Program-made: the position numbers and the translations under genes | The notes under the pieces: generated by a model | Told to the model about the DNA's origin: nothing | Seen by the model: the letters and a program-made list of their open reading frames with translations, nothing else | Databases searched by the model: none | Virus record (IMG/VR): IMGVR_UViG_3300009164_002870 | Span: 1-20,072 of that record | Source: a virus | Direction: 5' to 3' (one strand) | Length of the DNA: 20,072 bases | Shown here: positions 1 through 7,972 of the stretch, piece by piece | Numbering within the stretch: the stretch's first letter is position 1 | Layout: every line of letters begins with the position of its first letter

Positions 1-1
1 A

Positions 2-313
2 TCAAAAGAACTTAAAAGTAAAATAGATTTAACACAAACAAATACTAATGAGAACATCAATGCAATTCAAAAATATGTTACTGATGATTGTAAGTTGTCT
101 AATGCTGCTGTCAGCTTGCACAACAGTTCCAGTCAAAATGAAGTTCCCTCAAGTACCATCGGAACTATTACAGGAACCTCCAACATTAAAACCCCTGAAC
201 TCCTCAACACCGTCACAGAAAATTATGGAACCTGTCACGAAACCCGTGAAAAATTGAAAGCGTGGCAAGATTGGTACAAAACTCAAAAACAAATATACGA
301 AAGTGTAAAGTAA
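2..313 (+). CDS. i-spanin (Rz-like), 3' part, truncated by window edge
   Basis: The frame beginning at base 2 is open to the TAA at 311-313, giving about 103 residues with no start visible, so the gene enters from the left. The C-terminus (CHETREKLKAWQDWYKTQ, then a charged tail) matches the end of Rz/i-spanin proteins of T4-like phages, where a periplasmic coiled coil ends in a segment that meets the outer-membrane partner. An inner-membrane anchor is expected off-window. A lipoprotein gene (48-257) lies wholly inside it in another frame, the classical nested Rz/Rz1 arrangement, which is the best support for the call. A shorter reading starting at ATG 95 is possible but would discard open coding sequence upstream. 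In spanin systems the complex fuses inner and outer membranes in the last step of Gram-negative lysis. Confidence 0.65.
   Translation, partial: SKELKSKIDLTQTNTNENINAIQKYVTDDCKLSNAAVSLHNSSSQNEVPSSTIGTITGTSNIKTPELLNTVTENYGTCHETREKLKAWQDWYKTQKQIYESVK
48..257 (+). CDS. o-spanin (Rz1-like) lipoprotein nested in i-spanin gene
   Basis: A 69-residue protein with a hydrophobic signal segment (about residues 9-22) ending in a lipobox LSAC, the cysteine being the expected lipidation site. The mature part is short, proline-rich and lacks predicted domains, as in Rz1-type outer-membrane spanins. It may start at ATG 48 or at the in-frame ATG 60; the latter leaves a more typical short n-region. It is entirely contained in the +2 frame of the gene that runs to 313, so each base codes for two proteins. 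Expected location is the inner leaflet of the outer membrane, with the C-terminus binding the i-spanin. The lipobox and nesting are seen; the spanin function is inferred from them. Confidence 0.68.
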   Translation: MRTSMQFKNMLLMIVSCLMLLSACTTVPVKMKFPQVPSELLQEPPTLKPLNSSTPSQKIMEPVTKPVKN

Positions 314-314
314 T

Positions 315-3008
315 ATGCCTTTAACAAAAATACAATCTGGATCAATTGAAGCAGGTGCAATTCAAACGGCCGATCTATCAGCAAACGCAACTATTGCTTT
401 TGCATCATCTGCTACTTTTGCAAACTCATTAACACCTAAAGTTTCCACAGTTAGTATAGCCAATAGCACTTTTACTGTATTAGATGATACAGCTGTGAAT
501 GTGGGTGGTGGTTATATTGTAGTAACTGGTAGTAATTTTCAAGATGGAGCAACAGTACTAGTTGATACCACTACAGCATCAGCAGTCACATATGTTAATA
601 GTACCACACTACGAGTTCAAGTGCCCGCTAAATCAGCTGCAACATACAATCTTTATGTTGTAAATCCTGATGGTGGTACAGGCATTAGAGTTTCAGGCAT
701 AACTTATTCTTCAGATCCAACTTGGGTCACTACAAGTCCTTTAACTGGTCAAGTATCTGAAGTAGCTTTCAGTTTAAATCTAAGCGCAACAGAAGCTACA
801 TCATATGCTTTGGCTGCAGGTTCATCACTACCATCCGGCACTACATTGGCATCTAATGGTTACTTTTATGGTACTATTACTGTTGGTGCAACCACAACAT
901 ATTCTTTTGATGTAGTTGCTAGCGATAATCAAAACCAAACATCTAATAAAACATTTGGTGTAACAGTTGTATTTGGTGAAGCTAAGTATAATGCAGTAAC
1001 ATTCTTAATGCAATTAGATAATGTATCTCAAGGTGCAAACAATTCTGTTTTTGTAGATACTTCCGCAAACAATCATGCAGTATCCATTTTTTCTGGTAAT
1101 CCAGTTGAAGGATCAAAAAGTCCTTATACAACTAGGACAAATGCATACAGTTATTATTTTCCTTCTAATGGAAATTATCTTTTCGGTGACAACGCTCAAC
1201 TTGCAGCTGGATTTGCCGCAGGAACTACTCCGTTTACGATTGAGTATTGGGTATTTCCTATGACCGCAACCACAGCTCATTTTAGTGTTGGTAGCGGAGG
1301 AGGTTACGGTAATGCTATACAAGTAGGACTACATGGTGATGGAAAATTTAAAGCTGGCCAAGGCAACGGTGGTGGTACAAACTATGAACTAGCCTCATCA
1401 ACCACATATTCTTATGGCCAATGGTATCATGTTGCAGTAACAAAAGATGCAAATCGTTTAATGACAATTTATGTAAATGGTGTGTCTGTTGCTTCCGGTA
1501 CAAACAGTAATGGTGTTACTGGTAGTGCTAGCCGTTGGGTGCTTAATGGATTAAACGACAATAATGGACTAGGTAACAACGGCGGTAAGAATTACATTTC
1601 AAATGCTCGTATTGTAATGGGTAGCGTAGTATATACTGGTAACTTTACTCCAAGTACCTCAGCGTTAACAGCCGTAACAAACACTAAAGTGTTAACAGCG
1701 CAAACTAATAAGTTTGAAGATACGACCGGCATTTCAACTAATGTGCTTAATGATAAGAGTGGAGTTTCTGTGGAGAAGTTTAGTCCTTTTACAACCGCAC
1801 ATGAAACATATTCTTACAATCCTTCTTCAAATACAAATTTTTCTGGATCAGTTTACTTCAATAATAACACCAGCGATGCATTATCAATACCTGGCGCAGC
1901 TTTTCCAAGTGGAGCTTTTACCGCAGAAGCATGGGTGTATTTAACTAGAACACCTAATGGAGCTATTTTCTGCTCTCGTCATACAGGCGGAACAATACCT
2001 ATACTTTTTGGTCCTAGTAACGGAAACGTTGCAAGTTTAGATGGCCAATACATGCAATTAGCTCTTTATGATGGCAGTAATTGGGCTGGAGTTGTTTCAA
2101 CACAAAAAGTAGATTTAGGTGAATGGACTCACGTTGCTGGAGTGTTTGATGGTTCAACTACAAAAATTTATATTAATGGTGTTGAAGGAACTAGTGGAAC
2201 ACGATCCACTTGGGTATCTCCTAATGGTAACGTAATTTTTATTGGTAGACATTGGGATACAAATAATAATAACTTTTTTAATGGTTACATCGCAGATGCT
2301 CGACTTACTAGTGGTGCCAAATACACTACCACTTTTACTCCACCAACAGCACCGCCAGCCGCAACAAGCAACACTACATTCTTACTACAAGGAACAAATT
2401 GTGGATTGTATGATGCTAGTATGCAAAACAATATATTGACCTATGGTGGTATTGGTGCAAATACTTCAGTAAAGAAATTTAGTTCAGCAAGTGCCTATTT
2501 TAATGGTTCTAGTCAATATTTCGCTATACCTACAGGTTCATATCCTGGATCTAATGGTGGATTTGAACTAGGTGCTGGCGATTGGACAATAGAATTCTGG
2601 TTATATGTAAACTCATTTGGTAGTGGTGCTGGCCTCATTGAATGGAGGACTGGCAATAACAATCAACCCCATTTAATATTAGGTGAACCTAGTGGTAAAA
2701 AATTAGTTTGGAGATTTGGTGGAAATTCTTTGATCACATCTCCTACTGATCTTTCTGCGGCCACTTGGTACCATGTTGCTCTTTGTAAATCTGGTAGCAG
2801 TACAAAAATGTTTATCAATGGTACGCAAACTAGTTCAACTTATAGTGACACTCAAACATATACAGCAGAAGATTCCATAGTAAAAATAGGAACTACTTGG
2901 GATAATAATTATTTAAATGGAAATATAGATGAATTGAGAATCACTAAAGGTTTTGCTAGATATACGGCTAACTTTACAGCACCAACTGAAAAATTTACGG
3001 ACATATAA
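315..3008 (+). CDS. tail adhesin/fibre with IPT/TIG, Ig-like and three LamG-like domains
   Basis: An 897-residue virion adhesin candidate. Residues 1-40 form a short conserved attachment segment (MPLTKIQSGSIEAGAIQT) shared in style with the two minus-strand adhesins. Residues about 40-131 look like an IPT/TIG Ig-like fold (GGGYIVVTGSNFQDGA, VVNPDGGTG). Residues about 132-220 look like a He_PIG/cadherin-like domain (SNGYFYGTITVG). Three concanavalin A/LamG-like units follow at about 228-448, 458-676 and 688-893, each with an FTIEYWV-type strand, a W(Y/T)HVA motif, an (I/F)(Y/F)(V/I)NG strand and a closing ARYTANFT-type motif. LamG folds commonly bind glycans, so the tips probably contact host surface polysaccharide (inference). 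The start ATG follows the spanin stop by one base, and the stop overlaps the next start (TAATG). Placement among lysis genes is consistent with a late gene. Confidence 0.8.
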   Translation: MPLTKIQSGSIEAGAIQTADLSANATIAFASSATFANSLTPKVSTVSIANSTFTVLDDTAVNVGGGYIVVTGSNFQDGATVLVDTTTASAVTYVNSTTLRVQVPAKSAATYNLYVVNPDGGTGIRVSGITYSSDPTWVTTSPLTGQVSEVAFSLNLSATEATSYALAAGSSLPSGTTLASNGYFYGTITVGATTTYSFDVVASDNQNQTSNKTFGVTVVFGEAKYNAVTFLMQLDNVSQGANNSVFVDTSANNHAVSIFSGNPVEGSKSPYTTRTNAYSYYFPSNGNYLFGDNAQLAAGFAAGTTPFTIEYWVFPMTATTAHFSVGSGGGYGNAIQVGLHGDGKFKAGQGNGGGTNYELASSTTYSYGQWYHVAVTKDANRLMTIYVNGVSVASGTNSNGVTGSASRWVLNGLNDNNGLGNNGGKNYISNARIVMGSVVYTGNFTPSTSALTAVTNTKVLTAQTNKFEDTTGISTNVLNDKSGVSVEKFSPFTTAHETYSYNPSSNTNFSGSVYFNNNTSDALSIPGAAFPSGAFTAEAWVYLTRTPNGAIFCSRHTGGTIPILFGPSNGNVASLDGQYMQLALYDGSNWAGVVSTQKVDLGEWTHVAGVFDGSTTKIYINGVEGTSGTRSTWVSPNGNVIFIGRHWDTNNNNFFNGYIADARLTSGAKYTTTFTPPTAPPAATSNTTFLLQGTNCGLYDASMQNNILTYGGIGANTSVKKFSSASAYFNGSSQYFAIPTGSYPGSNGGFELGAGDWTIEFWLYVNSFGSGAGLIEWRTGNNNQPHLILGEPSGKKLVWRFGGNSLITSPTDLSAATWYHVALCKSGSSTKMFINGTQTSSTYSDTQTYTAEDSIVKIGTTWDNNYLNGNIDELRITKGFARYTANFTAPTEKFTDI

Positions 3009-3412
3009 TGAAAAAATTATTATTATTGGTTGCAGTATTATCTTTAAATGGTTGTGCATTATTTGATGCCTACAACATGGCAACATATGATAGTGCCGAG
3101 TATGCATTAGTAAACAAGATTCGCACACAATCAGAATTATCCATAAATGAGTGTAAAAACTCTATGAAGTCACAAATTAATTTTATTGATATGCATTATG
3201 CTTCCATTGAATTAAGAAACTTTTCACAATACTTGCCAAATAACAATGATGTTTACAAGTTATCTGGTAATTTGGTGGATTTAACTAAACAGGGAGTTGA
3301 AGCATATGATAAAGGTTCTACTGTATCTGAAATTTTTTGCAAATTCAAGTTACAACAGATTAATCGGTCTGCTGAAACTGCACAGAAAGCAATAGGAAAT
3401 AAACCAAGATGA
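3008..3412 (+). CDS. small lipoprotein, unknown role
   Basis: A 134-residue protein with a lysine-starting signal peptide and a clear lipobox LNGC, placing the lipidated cysteine at residue 16. The mature region is mainly helical and carries two further cysteines (about residues 49 and 111). It starts inside the adhesin stop (TAATG) and overlaps the next gene by ATGA, so all three are probably translationally coupled. I do not recognise a named family. Because it sits between a tail adhesin and a holin it could take part in lysis or in changing the envelope to exclude other phages; both are guesses from position and lipidation. It is too long for a usual o-spanin and one is already present upstream. 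Confidence 0.7.
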   Translation: MKKLLLLVAVLSLNGCALFDAYNMATYDSAEYALVNKIRTQSELSINECKNSMKSQINFIDMHYASIELRNFSQYLPNNNDVYKLSGNLVDLTKQGVEAYDKGSTVSEIFCKFKLQQINRSAETAQKAIGNKPR

Positions 3413-3615
3413 CCTTAGAAGAAATCCAAAATTCATACAAAGAAGTAACTGAATTATACCAAGCAGGACAAATTAGTAAAGAAGAATATGTTAACCTCTT
3501 AAAAGGTTTTGAAGTTGAGAAAGCAGTATTAGATAATGCTGAAGAATTAGAATTAAAAGAACAACTCAATGAATTAATCAACGCTGCTATCACTATTGCT
3601 GGTGCTGCAGTTTAA
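3409..3615 (+). CDS. small SHOCT-like helical protein, unknown
   Basis: A 68-residue acidic helical protein. Residues about 15-30 (LYQAGQISKEEYVNLL) resemble the short helix-turn-helix SHOCT-type motif (a G-x-I-o-x-x-E-(F/Y) pattern) seen at the ends of many bacterial and phage proteins. The C-terminal 12 residues are alanine/isoleucine-rich and hydrophobic (INAAITIAGAAV), perhaps a membrane-associating tail. Its ATG overlaps the lipoprotein stop (ATGA). No function can be assigned; context is the adhesin-lysis cluster. Confidence 0.65.
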   Translation: MTLEEIQNSYKEVTELYQAGQISKEEYVNLLKGFEVEKAVLDNAEELELKEQLNELINAAITIAGAAV

Positions 3616-3626
3616 GGGGAATTAAA

Positions 3627-3968
3627 ATGGCAGAAGAAAATCAAAAAGGTGCATTTATTGAAAAACTATTATTTGCACTATTACCACTATTAATTGGCTG
3701 CACAGGATATTTAATCTCAGCTCTCGGTGCATTACAACACGATGTAACTATTCTTAATAGTAAAGTTAGTTTAGTTGTTACTAGTGACAATAAACAAGCA
3801 TCGAATACGGGTGCAGAACTTGCTCGTGAAAAGTTACGCCAAGACTTAGGTATTGAAATTCAAAAGAATCGTGATTCAATTGCTGAGAACCGACTGCATA
3901 TTGCCATACTGGAAGAAAAAATTGGTATAGCTAACAAGATTAAACCATTAAAAATGGGAGAGAAATAA
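3627..3968 (+). CDS. single-pass membrane protein with coiled coil, lysis-cluster
   Basis: A 113-residue protein preceded by a strong GGGGA ribosome site. Residues about 14-34 form one hydrophobic membrane segment (LLFALLPLLIGCTGYLISAL), followed by a heptad-like helical region (about 38-100) rich in Leu/Ile/Glu/Lys. The topology of one N-terminal anchor plus a long coiled coil is like that of i-spanins or tail-associated membrane proteins, but an i-spanin already lies upstream. It ends one base before the holin start, suggesting joint expression. The holin neighbour makes a role in lysis or lysis timing plausible but unproven. Confidence 0.65.
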   Translation: MAEENQKGAFIEKLLFALLPLLIGCTGYLISALGALQHDVTILNSKVSLVVTSDNKQASNTGAELAREKLRQDLGIEIQKNRDSIAENRLHIAILEEKIGIANKIKPLKMGEK

Positions 3969-3969
3969 A

Positions 3970-4308
3970 ATGGCAGACGAAATCAAAGTAGAAGAAGATT
4001 GGATGAGTAAGAAGTGGCGTCCAATGATGGGTTGGATGTATATGTCCGTTTGTATATTTGATTTTATTTTAGCACCAATATTATACACTATTGTACAATT
4101 TTGGGAAACTCAGGCAGCCAATGATGCCTTCCGTGAATGGGTACCACTAACATTATCTAATGGTGGGTTATTTCATATTGCCATGGGTGCTGTATTGGGT
4201 ATTTCGGCTTATGGAAGAACGCAGGAGAAGTTGAATGGTGCTACGACAGCATCGACAACAGTAACACCACCGCCACCACCTCCAACACCACCAAAACCGA
4301 TGCTATAA
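3970..4308 (+). CDS. holin, GTA/T4-like marine phage 3-TM type
   Basis: A 112-residue membrane protein. The N-terminal block (KKWRPMMGWMYMSVCIFDF) is characteristic of the family described as holin of three membrane segments (GTA_holin_3TM). Hydrophobic stretches lie at about residues 19-44 (interrupted, ending in LAPILYTIVQFW) and 64-80 (GLFHIAMGAVLGISAYG). The protein ends in a low-complexity tail with six consecutive prolines. Holins assemble in the inner membrane and open it at a set time to release endolysin; no endolysin gene is visible in this window, so it would lie elsewhere. Position beside spanin and membrane-protein genes supports the call. The proline tail may be a regulatory cytoplasmic end, which I infer only from composition. 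Confidence 0.75.
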   Translation: MADEIKVEEDWMSKKWRPMMGWMYMSVCIFDFILAPILYTIVQFWETQAANDAFREWVPLTLSNGGLFHIAMGAVLGISAYGRTQEKLNGATTASTTVTPPPPPPTPPKPML

Positions 4309-4314
4309 AACACT

Positions 4315-4533
4315 ATGAAGATAAATAATGATTCACATAAAGTAATGTCATTACCTGATTTTTATGGCAGTTATATAGAAGCTAAAAAAAGTTTCGATGA
4401 GTACCTAGAACAAAAACAATACAAGGACTTAGAAATTAAAGAGGCATTAATTAAAGTAGAAGAAGATATGTGCCATTTAAAATCTCTACTCGCACAGATT
4501 GCCTCAATAAAGTGTAAAAAAAATGTATCCTGA
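4315..4533 (+). CDS. hypothetical small helical protein
   Basis: A 72-residue protein, strongly helical and charged, with possible coiled-coil character at residues 20-62. No domain recognised. Its end overlaps the next gene by 11 bases. Codons 2-5 contain the octamer GATAAATA, which resembles the late-promoter motif of T4-like phages, so the start or even the expression mode of this ORF deserves caution. No convincing ribosome site precedes the ATG. Confidence 0.55.
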   Translation: MKINNDSHKVMSLPDFYGSYIEAKKSFDEYLEQKQYKDLEIKEALIKVEEDMCHLKSLLAQIASIKCKKNVS

Positions 4534-4993
4534 AGAAGAAAAATTATACAAAATGGAAATGAAGGTAGGTTTATTGGAAAAAGATATTCAACAAACCAAC
4601 CATGTTTATGAGAAGTTATCCGAATCTATCGAGAAAATTCAAGAAATGAATGACACGATGATTCGTATGATTACCATCCACGAACAACGGCATGAACACC
4701 ATACAAAAACGGAAACCGATTTGAAAGAAGATATAAAAGAACTTCACTCTCGTATCACTACCGTAAGTAGAGAACTGCATGAGCGTATGGATCAGGTCGA
4801 ACGGCACATTACCGAAAGATTGGATGATCTCCGTTCTGATCTGCTTAAGCATGCCAAAACTGATCCTAATCGTCTATCAAATACCTTGCATGAAATCGAC
4901 AAGTATAAATGGATGTTGTTAGGTGGTGCAGCTGCTCTAGGTTGGTTGTTTGGCAATATTAATTTGGGTGTGTTAGGTACACTTCTAAAATAA
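4523..4993 (+). CDS. long coiled-coil protein with C-terminal membrane anchor
   Basis: A 156-residue protein. Residues 1-125 are almost entirely heptad-like helix with many Glu, Lys, Arg and His residues (including a histidine-rich patch near HEQRHEHH). Residues about 130-152 (WMLLGGAAALGWLFGNI) form one hydrophobic segment at the C-terminus, the reverse of the layout in the 3627-3968 protein. A tail-anchored coiled coil at the end of the lysis cluster could pair with one of the other membrane proteins or act in the virion tail. I do not recognise a family with certainty. Transcription of this module probably ends or is re-initiated in the 34-base gap after it. Confidence 0.7.
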   Translation: MYPEEEKLYKMEMKVGLLEKDIQQTNHVYEKLSESIEKIQEMNDTMIRMITIHEQRHEHHTKTETDLKEDIKELHSRITTVSRELHERMDQVERHITERLDDLRSDLLKHAKTDPNRLSNTLHEIDKYKWMLLGGAAALGWLFGNINLGVLGTLLK

Positions 4994-4995
4994 AC

Positions 4996-5024
4996 TTGAT
5001 TTTGTTGTAGTTTTTTGTTATACT
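4996..5024 (+). promoter_or_regulatory. sigma70-like promoter for primase, TTGATT-17-TATACT
   Basis: TTGATT at 4996-5001 and TATACT at 5019-5024 are separated by exactly 17 bases. The expected start of transcription, about seven bases past the -10 box, falls at roughly 5030-5032, on top of the two tandem ATG codons of the primase gene. There is no ribosome-binding sequence before those codons. The arrangement fits a leaderless transcript, or a promoter that serves downstream genes only. Confidence 0.55.
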
Positions 5025-5027
5025 TAC

Positions 5028-6059
5028 ATGATGTTATCAGTTGATTCAAAATACATTCGCCTATTATCCTTCCGTTTGCGTAACTTCAAGCAGAAGAATG
5101 ATTACCTTTGGAATTTCTCATGTCCACTATGCGGTGATAGTAAGAAAAATAAATTAAAGGCTCGTGGTTATGTTTTCAAAAAAGGTAACGATCTATTCTA
5201 TACATGTCACAATTGCGGTGTGGGGTTAAATCTTGGAAATCTTATCAAACATGTTGATGACAACACCCACAAAGAATATGTACTCGAAAGATACACATCA
5301 GGTAAATCAAATAACTCCAAAGTCGCCAACACCACATTTAACATCACGCCTCCCAAATTCGGCAAAGTGGAAAAGCAAAAAGTATTTGAACAAGGAGAAT
5401 GGGTCGACAAGTTACCTGCTGGACATTTTTGTTTAGACTACATTAAGTCTAGAAAGATTCCTGAAAAGCATTACAAACTGTTGGCATATACTGATAAGTA
5501 TCGACAATTTGTAACAGACCTAGTACCTGATTGCGATAAACAATTGATCAATGATGCAAGGTTGGTCATACCATTTTATGATGAATATAATGACCTAATT
5601 GCCATCTCAGGCCGTGCATTGGTGACTAGTGATAGAACCTTGCGTTATGTCACCATTCGTACAAAAGAATCTGATAGTAAATTGGTATATGGCATGGAAA
5701 GAGTTGATCTAAATCAAACAGTATATCTTGTTGAGGGACCACTCGATTCATTGTTCTTAGATAATTGTTTGGCGAGTGGTGATGCCAACCTTGCATTGAC
5801 GGCAAAAAGTATTTCAGCAGGTAAAAAAGTTTTAATATTTGATAATGAACCACGCAATAAAGAAATCGTGAAGATGATGCAAAATGCGATCAAAAGTGAC
5901 CATTTTATAGTCATTTGGCCAGACAATATGAATGGTAAAGATATTAATGAGATGGTACTAAACGGATATAGTCAATCAGAGATTCAAAGTATTATAAGTA
6001 GTAACACCTTCAAAGGACTTGAAGCACAAGCTAAATTTACATTTTGGAAAAAAATATAA
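5028..6059 (+). CDS. 61: DNA primase, T4 gp61 family
   Basis: A 343-residue protein, the same length class as T4 gp61. It has an N-terminal zinc-binding domain with CPLC (C32, C35) and CHNC (C60, C63). A TOPRIM-type catalytic region shows the VEGPLDSLF motif (E236) and an LIFDNEPRNKE motif (D272). Such primases make short RNA primers for lagging-strand synthesis and act with the replicative helicase (gp41 in T4). Two tandem ATGs (5028, 5031) are possible starts; conserved residues begin immediately (SVDSKYIRLLS), so no later start is acceptable. There is no Shine-Dalgarno, and a sigma70-like promoter ends four bases upstream. The next gene, nrdA, follows after about 100 bases, giving a replication/nucleotide block. 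Confidence 0.88.
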   Translation: MMLSVDSKYIRLLSFRLRNFKQKNDYLWNFSCPLCGDSKKNKLKARGYVFKKGNDLFYTCHNCGVGLNLGNLIKHVDDNTHKEYVLERYTSGKSNNSKVANTTFNITPPKFGKVEKQKVFEQGEWVDKLPAGHFCLDYIKSRKIPEKHYKLLAYTDKYRQFVTDLVPDCDKQLINDARLVIPFYDEYNDLIAISGRALVTSDRTLRYVTIRTKESDSKLVYGMERVDLNQTVYLVEGPLDSLFLDNCLASGDANLALTAKSISAGKKVLIFDNEPRNKEIVKMMQNAIKSDHFIVIWPDNMNGKDINEMVLNGYSQSEIQSIISSNTFKGLEAQAKFTFWKKI

Positions 6060-6094
6060 TGAAACATTAACATCATGAATACATTACATACATC

Positions 6095-6107
6095 TTCGCT
6101 TAGCGAA
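6095..6107 (+). other. short inverted repeat in primase-nrdA gap
   Basis: TTCGCTTAGCGAA is a perfect palindrome around a central T in the 102-base gap between primase and nrdA. It could form a five-base-pair hairpin in RNA or be a protein-binding site. No T-run follows, so it is not a standard terminator. The rest of the gap is AT-rich, with an A-run and a GGAG ribosome site at 6152-6155 placed six bases before the nrdA ATG. Confidence 0.35.
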
Positions 6108-6161
6108 TGACACACAAAAAATAGATTCGTAATAAAAAAATAACAATAACTGGAGTTTTGG

Positions 6162-7970
6162 ATGAGCAATGTCGTTCACGGTGTTACCGTTGATTTTAGT
6201 AGAGATTCATTGTTTGATGAATTAGGTTTAAAAAGATTAAAAGAGAGTTACATGAAAGAAGATGAGAACTCTCCGCAAGAAAGATTTGCATTTGTATCAA
6301 AATCATTTGGAAGTAATCAAGAACATGCACAAAGACTATATGAATACAGCAGTAAGCATTGGCTCAGTTATTCTACTCCCATTCTCAGTTTTGGTCGTAG
6401 TAAGCGTGGCATGCCTATATCATGTTTCCTTAATTATATTGAAGATACTGCGGAAGGATTAGTTGATAATCTATCAGAAACTAATTGGCTGTCTATGTTG
6501 GGTGGCGGAGTGGGTATCGGCTTTGGTATTCGGTCTGCTGATGACAAGTCTACAGGTGTTATGCCACATCTTAAAATTTATGATGCAAGTTCTTTGGCGT
6601 ATCGTCAAGGCCGTACTCGCAGGGGTTCGTATGCTGCTTATTTGGATATAAGTCATCCAGATATTATTGGATTTTTAGAAATGCGTAAGCCGACTGGTGA
6701 TCCAAACCAGCGGTGTTTAAATTTGCATCATGGTATCAACATTACAGATGACTTCATGCAACTCATTGAACAGTCTATGTTAGATCCAAATTTCGATGAT
6801 TCTTGGAATCTAATTGATCCAGCATCAAACGAAATTCGTGAAACTGTATCTGCCAAAACTTTATGGCAAATGATCCTTGAATTGCGTATGCATACAGGTG
6901 AACCATACATTCATTATATCGATACAAGTAACAATAAATTACCACAACACTTAAAAGATTTGGGTTTAAAAGTACACCAATCAAATCTTTGTTCTGAAAT
7001 TATATTACCTACTAATGAACAACGAACAGCCGTATGTTGTTTATCAAGTTTGAATTTGGAGACTTATGATGAATGGAAAGACAACAAACAATTCCTCAAA
7101 GATGTGGCTGAGATGCTCGATAATGTGCTTCAGTATTTCATTGATAATGCTCCTGACGCTATTGCCCGTGCAAGATATTCTGCCAGCCGTGAGCGTAGCA
7201 TTGGTATTGGGGCTCTCGGCTTTCATGCTTACTTACAACGCAATGGTATTGCTTTCGAAGGTGTCATGGCAAAAGTTGCCAACAATCGAATCTTTAAAAC
7301 GATTAGAGAGGGATTAGATGCAGCTAATAAGGAACTTGGATTGGAAAGAGGTGAGGCTCCTGATGCGGTGGGAACTGGTAATCGTTTTAGTCACCTTATG
7401 GCTATCGCACCAAACGCATCTTCTTCAATTATCATGGGTAATACTAGCCCTAGTGTTGAGCCTTATCGTGCTAACGCTTATAGACAAGATACTCTTTCGG
7501 GATCATTCTTAAATAAGAATCGTTGGTTAGATAGAGTAATACAAGACCATTTGGCGGATGAAAATCATGTTATTTGTAGTGATGATTATGATAATATTTG
7601 GTCATCTATTATTGCTAACGATGGTTCTGTTCAACATCTAGATTGGATGTCACAACATGATAAAGATGTATTCAAAACATCCATGGAGATTGACCAAAGG
7701 TGGGTAATTGAATTGGCTGGTGATAGACAACAGTATATTGACCAAGCACAGTCATTGAACCTATTCTTTAGACCAGATGCTCACATTAAATATATTCACG
7801 CTATTCATTTTATGGCATGGAAAAAAGGACTGAAAACACTATACTATTGCCGTTCTGAAAAGATTGGTAAGGCAGATAAAGTATCTAAGAAGATTCAAAG
7901 AGAAATTATTAAGGAAATAGATATGACACAAATAGCACAAGGCAATGATTGTATTGCTTGCGAAGGATAG
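6162..7970 (+). CDS. nrdA: ribonucleotide reductase class Ia, large subunit NrdA
   Basis: A 602-residue catalytic (alpha) subunit that reduces ribonucleoside diphosphates to deoxynucleotides in the cytoplasm, together with NrdB. Visible class I features are one cysteine of the active-site disulfide at C88 (MPISCFL), the thiyl-radical site NLCSEI with C277 and E279, the partner cysteine at 292/293 (AVCCLSSLN), the radical-transfer pair Y561-Y562 (TLYY), and the C-terminal redox pair C597/C600 (CIACEG) that is regenerated by thioredoxin or glutaredoxin. The protein begins directly in the barrel-proximal region; the usual N-terminal ATP-cone of about 90 residues is absent, so dATP shut-off is probably lost. 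A GGAG site precedes the ATG by six bases. nrdB follows after two bases. Confidence 0.95.
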   Translation: MSNVVHGVTVDFSRDSLFDELGLKRLKESYMKEDENSPQERFAFVSKSFGSNQEHAQRLYEYSSKHWLSYSTPILSFGRSKRGMPISCFLNYIEDTAEGLVDNLSETNWLSMLGGGVGIGFGIRSADDKSTGVMPHLKIYDASSLAYRQGRTRRGSYAAYLDISHPDIIGFLEMRKPTGDPNQRCLNLHHGINITDDFMQLIEQSMLDPNFDDSWNLIDPASNEIRETVSAKTLWQMILELRMHTGEPYIHYIDTSNNKLPQHLKDLGLKVHQSNLCSEIILPTNEQRTAVCCLSSLNLETYDEWKDNKQFLKDVAEMLDNVLQYFIDNAPDAIARARYSASRERSIGIGALGFHAYLQRNGIAFEGVMAKVANNRIFKTIREGLDAANKELGLERGEAPDAVGTGNRFSHLMAIAPNASSSIIMGNTSPSVEPYRANAYRQDTLSGSFLNKNRWLDRVIQDHLADENHVICSDDYDNIWSSIIANDGSVQHLDWMSQHDKDVFKTSMEIDQRWVIELAGDRQQYIDQAQSLNLFFRPDAHIKYIHAIHFMAWKKGLKTLYYCRSEKIGKADKVSKKIQREIIKEIDMTQIAQGNDCIACEG

Positions 7971-7972
7971 AA

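Noticed and set aside
6095-6107. Terminator between primase and nrdA
   Set aside because: The palindrome has only about five pairs and no following T-run.
7949-7972. TTG start extending NrdB by eight residues
   Set aside because: It would overlap nrdA and lacks the AGGA site that lies correctly placed before ATG 7973.
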